A stretch of 64,000 nt of DNA from Segniliparus sp051660745 (lineage in GTDB: Bacteria; Actinomycetota; Actinomycetes; Mycobacteriales; Mycobacteriaceae). Location: assembly GCF_051660745.1 (NCBI RefSeq), contig NZ_JBOFQF010000042.1, forward strand, positions 348,667 through 412,666, read 5' to 3'. Under the pieces are notes generated by a model, which worked only from the letters and a program-made list of their open reading frames with translations, ran no database searches and was not told the DNA's origin. A program made the position numbers and the translations under genes. This document shows positions 61,820 to 64,000 of this stretch, one piece after another (the first letter of the stretch is position 1; every line of letters begins with the position of its first letter).

Positions 61820-62314
61820 ATGAGCGCGGAATTTGACGTGGTCGTGGAAATCCCCAAGGGCAGCCGCAACAAGTACGAGGTCGACCATGAGACCGGGCGG
61901 GTGACCCTGGACCGGTACCTGTACACCTCGTTCGGCTACCCCGCCGACTACGGCTACATCGACAACACCCTCGGCGAGGACGGCGACCCGCTCGACGCGC
62001 TCGTGCTCCTGCCGGAGTCGGTCTTCCCCGGCGTCGTCGTCCGCGCCCGCGCCGTCGCCCTGTTCAACATGACCGACGAGGCAGGCGGCGACGCGAAGGT
62101 CCTGGCGGTCCCCGCAGGCGACCCGCGTTGGGACTGGGCCAAGGACCTGACCGACGTGCCCGCGTTCGAGCTCGACGCGATCAAGCACTTCTTCTCGCAC
62201 TACAAGGACCTCGAGCCGGGCAAGTCCGTGCAGGCCGCCGACTGGGCGGACCGCGCGGCGGCCGAGGCCGAGATCGAGCGCAGCTTCGAGCGGGCCAAGA
62301 CCGAAGGCCACTGA
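61820..62314 (+). CDS. ppa: Inorganic pyrophosphatase (soluble, family I)
   Basis: Hydrolyses PPi to drive biosynthesis. It has 164 residues, AGGAAAGGTCTCAGG upstream. EIPKGSRNKYEVDHETGRVTLDR, YPADYGYIDNTLGEDGDPLDALVLL (D-x-D-P-L-D metal site) and KHFFSHYKDLEPGK, matching actinobacterial PPA, including the short basic region. In M. tuberculosis ppa is also divergent from dacB. Confidence 0.96.
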   Translation: MSAEFDVVVEIPKGSRNKYEVDHETGRVTLDRYLYTSFGYPADYGYIDNTLGEDGDPLDALVLLPESVFPGVVVRARAVALFNMTDEAGGDAKVLAVPAGDPRWDWAKDLTDVPAFELDAIKHFFSHYKDLEPGKSVQAADWADRAAAEAEIERSFERAKTEGH

Positions 62315-62340
62315 GGCCCACCGCCTCCTTCCTGGAGATC

Positions 62341-62440
62341 CAGATGGATGCATCGCAAGGCGGCAGGCGACGACGTGTACCGAGATAGCGAGGAACGAGC
62401 GCGTACACGAGGAGCCGACAACGCAGCGAGGCGCCATCTG
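62341..62440. repeat. 100-bp imperfect palindrome between ppa and the lipoprotein gene
   Basis: Starts CAGATGG (62341-62347) and ends CCATCTG (62434-62440). Internal blocks also pair: CGACGTGTAC (62371-62380) with GTACACG (62403-62409), and ATCGC with GCGAGG-type segments. The composition and symmetric, nested repeats resemble REP/MITE-like elements seen in actinobacterial genomes. It may also end transcription of both flanking genes. Confidence 0.6.
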
Positions 62441-62444
62441 GGCT

Positions 62445-63320
62445 TCAGGAATTAATACGTTTGGCGGTCTCTTGAAATAGCTTGAGGACCAGCGCGGAGT
62501 CCGCCGCCGGGTCTTTGAACGAGAAGCTGACCGCGACCACGCGCGTCCCTTTGATCCGCGCGATATAGACGTTCTGGGTGAACCCGAGGTCCTGGCCGAA
62601 ACTGGGCGAGGACGAGCCGTACAGCGCGCCGATCTTCGGGGCGAACGTGAAGACGACGCCCGCCGCCTCGCCGAAGCCGAGCTTCGGGTCGGCCGGTTTG
62701 ATCGAGCCCTCCACCTGGAAATCCGAGTCGTAGCTCGTGTTCTTGGTGAACTGGAACGAGCCGCAACGCGCGGCCAACCCGCGGACCGCCTCGATCAGCG
62801 AGTCCTTCTCCGGGGCAGGCCCCACCTCCACCGTGACCGCGTGCATGTCGGTCGAGAGCGAATTCGCGACGATGTCGCCGCTGTTGCTGTTGGGGTCCGG
62901 GGCCTTCGTCCCGGTCACCGCCGGATGGTTCGGCGCCTTGTACAGGCTCTCGGGCAGCGCGCACCCCTGCGGGGGCGCGCCGAAGACGAGCTTCAGGTTC
63001 TCGACGGGCGAGGAAGAGCCTGCCGGGCCGACTCGCAGCACTTCCTGCGAGGAGACGTCCCAGCCGCCCGGAAAGTCTGCCGCCTTGGGCAGATAGCCTC
63101 GCCACCGCTCGCCCGCCCCGGAGCCGCCCCCGCCCCGCGAGCCGCCGTCCACCGCGTTCGCCGCGTTCGCCGCAACGAACAGCGCCGGGGCCGCGCAACC
63201 GGTGAGCGAGGCCGCCCCGAGCAGCACGGCGCAAGCGAGCCCCCCTCGGGTCCGACGTTTCGCCCCGGCGCCGAACAGACCGTTTCTCGAGAGCCACATG
63301 CCCGACAGGATACTCTTCAC
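62445..63320 (-). CDS. Lipoprotein of unknown function
   Basis: 291 residues from GTG 63320; an ATG at 63299 is an alternative. Signal with lipobox: RTRGGLACAVLLGAASLTGCAAP, Cys about 42 in L-T-G-C. A Gly/Ser-rich linker follows (GGSRGGGGSGAGERW). The mature domain has GGWDVSSQEVL, CALPESLY, SLIEAVRGLAARCGSFQF (two Cys likely disulfide-bonded) and a C-terminal beta-rich region (NVYIARIKGTRVVAVSFSFKD). Reminiscent of mycobacterial Lpq/sensor-domain lipoproteins, but not assigned to a family. Confidence 0.75.
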   Translation of the reverse strand: MKSILSGMWLSRNGLFGAGAKRRTRGGLACAVLLGAASLTGCAAPALFVAANAANAVDGGSRGGGGSGAGERWRGYLPKAADFPGGWDVSSQEVLRVGPAGSSSPVENLKLVFGAPPQGCALPESLYKAPNHPAVTGTKAPDPNSNSGDIVANSLSTDMHAVTVEVGPAPEKDSLIEAVRGLAARCGSFQFTKNTSYDSDFQVEGSIKPADPKLGFGEAAGVVFTFAPKIGALYGSSSPSFGQDLGFTQNVYIARIKGTRVVAVSFSFKDPAADSALVLKLFQETAKRINS

Positions 63321-63404
63321 CTCAAGTACAGCCCCGTGTTACGACCACGCTAAATTTCCAGTAGAAATTGGACACGGCGCAGGATCGCGCGCGAACATAG
63401 TCAT

Positions 63405-63926
63405 GTGTTCATGCATCAAGGCATCGGGCTTGAGGGCCTTAACACCCTTGAGCCGAAAAGCGCCGTGAGCGCTCTCTTCGAGTGTTGTCACTGTGTGGTG
63501 CTCGCGGACCGGCTGGCCAAAGGCAGGCCGTACGCGAGCCGGTCGGACCTGTTCAGCGTCGCCGACCACGAGCTCTTCTGCCTGGACGAGGACACCGTCG
63601 ACCGGCTCCTCGCGACGCATCTCGGAGTCGGGGCGAGGCCGAAGAGCAAGGCCAGCGAGGGCGAGCAGTGCGCGCTCTGGGACCCCGACCACATGGTCAT
63701 GGGCCGGTTGCACGCCCTCGTCGGGGAGTACGAGGCGCATTTCGGCCACTCGTTCCTCGTCTACGCGGGCGAGCACACCGCCCAAGAGATCATCGACGTG
63801 GTCGCGCAGCGGCTGCACAACGACCCGGAGACCGAACGCAAAGTGCTGCGCAACGAGCTCGCCAAGGTGCACCGGCACCGGCTTGAGCGGATGCTCGGCC
63901 CGGAAGGCGGCTACCCGCTCTGGTAG
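63405..63926 (+). CDS. OHCU decarboxylase-like protein (uric-acid pathway)
   Basis: 173 residues from GTG 63405; ATG at 63411 is possible. The C-terminal pattern LHALVGEYEAHFGHSFLVYAGEHTAQEIIDVVAQRLHNDPETERKVLRNELAKVHRHRLERML matches 2-oxo-4-hydroxy-4-carboxy-5-ureidoimidazoline decarboxylase. The expected H-P is H-L (ATHLGVGARP) followed by ASEGEQCAL (S-x-x-E-Q). The N-terminal CCHCVVLADRLAKGRPY resembles the family helix. A uric-acid catabolic role is possible but no other genes of the pathway adjoin, so function is inferred from family only. Confidence 0.7.
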   Translation: MFMHQGIGLEGLNTLEPKSAVSALFECCHCVVLADRLAKGRPYASRSDLFSVADHELFCLDEDTVDRLLATHLGVGARPKSKASEGEQCALWDPDHMVMGRLHALVGEYEAHFGHSFLVYAGEHTAQEIIDVVAQRLHNDPETERKVLRNELAKVHRHRLERMLGPEGGYPLW

Positions 63927-64000
63927 CGGCGCGCACAAGACGGCCTCGGGAGTCGGACGACCTCGGGTAAGACAGAAAAGTGCGGCGGCCCCCAGTGGGG

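Overview
The DNA is uniformly GC-rich, with GTG/TTG starts, many 1-4 bp start/stop overlaps and WXG100/ESX-type proteins. Two gene blocks follow mycobacterial order: lysS-coaX-panC-(DUF6779)-DUF3180-folK-folB-folP-folE-ftsH ... hpt-tilS-dacB-ppa (M. tuberculosis Rv3598c to Rv3628), and groEL2 / moeA-psd-pssA (Rv0440 to Rv0436c). This points to an actinobacterium of the Mycobacteriales. The early-branching genus Segniliparus is my best guess, but that is an inference from style and content, not a match.

Region 1 (1-10.6 kb, minus strand) is cofactor and folate biosynthesis: the 5' end of lysS, a rhodanese-like protein, pantothenate kinase and pantothenate synthetase (panD, expected between them, is absent), a repeat-rich membrane protein, a secreted protein bracketed by a 21-bp tandem repeat and a long hairpin, and DUF3180-folK-folB-folP-folE-ftsH.

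Region 2 (10.9-27.4 kb) is catabolic. An acyl-CoA synthetase and a crotonase are divergent. An AcoR-like Fis-type regulator faces a co-directional run of about 11 kb: an FAD desaturase-like protein, NorE/CoxIII-like and NorF/CoxIV-like membrane proteins, a multi-pass membrane protein, then all five steps from isobutyryl-CoA to propionyl-CoA (mmsA, acyl-CoA dehydrogenase, enoyl-CoA hydratase, hydroxyisobutyryl-CoA hydrolase, mmsB), a second aldehyde dehydrogenase and an EthD-like protein.

Region 3 (27.5-35.9 kb) holds typA, a nucleoside hydrolase, a three-gene ESX-like cassette (DUF1023 hydrolase, LppA-like protein, EspC-like WXG protein), an alpha/beta hydrolase, an MmpS protein and a TetR regulator.

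Region 4 (36.1-42.4 kb) is a probable oxidative operon divergent from the TetR gene: Baeyer-Villiger-type monooxygenase, SDR, two tandem AurF-family di-iron oxygenases, a 2Fe-2S ferredoxin reductase and DUF4873.

Region 5 (42.4-52.3 kb) has PPK2, a FetB-like permease, groEL2 with two CIRCE operators and a strong terminator, two tandem YkuD-like exported proteins, an uncharacterised 57-residue protein, and moeA-psd-pssA.

Region 6 (52.3-64 kb) is a polymorphic-toxin locus (candidate immunity gene, 1570-residue RHS protein with a horizontally acquired-looking AT-rich tip, two WXG100 proteins, a YbaB-like protein) followed by hpt-tilS-dacB, ppa, a 100-bp imperfect palindrome, a lipoprotein and an OHCU decarboxylase-like protein. 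In M. tuberculosis the interval between ftsH and hpt carries the ESX-1 espACD locus; here it carries different ESX-linked genes plus about 48 kb of other material.
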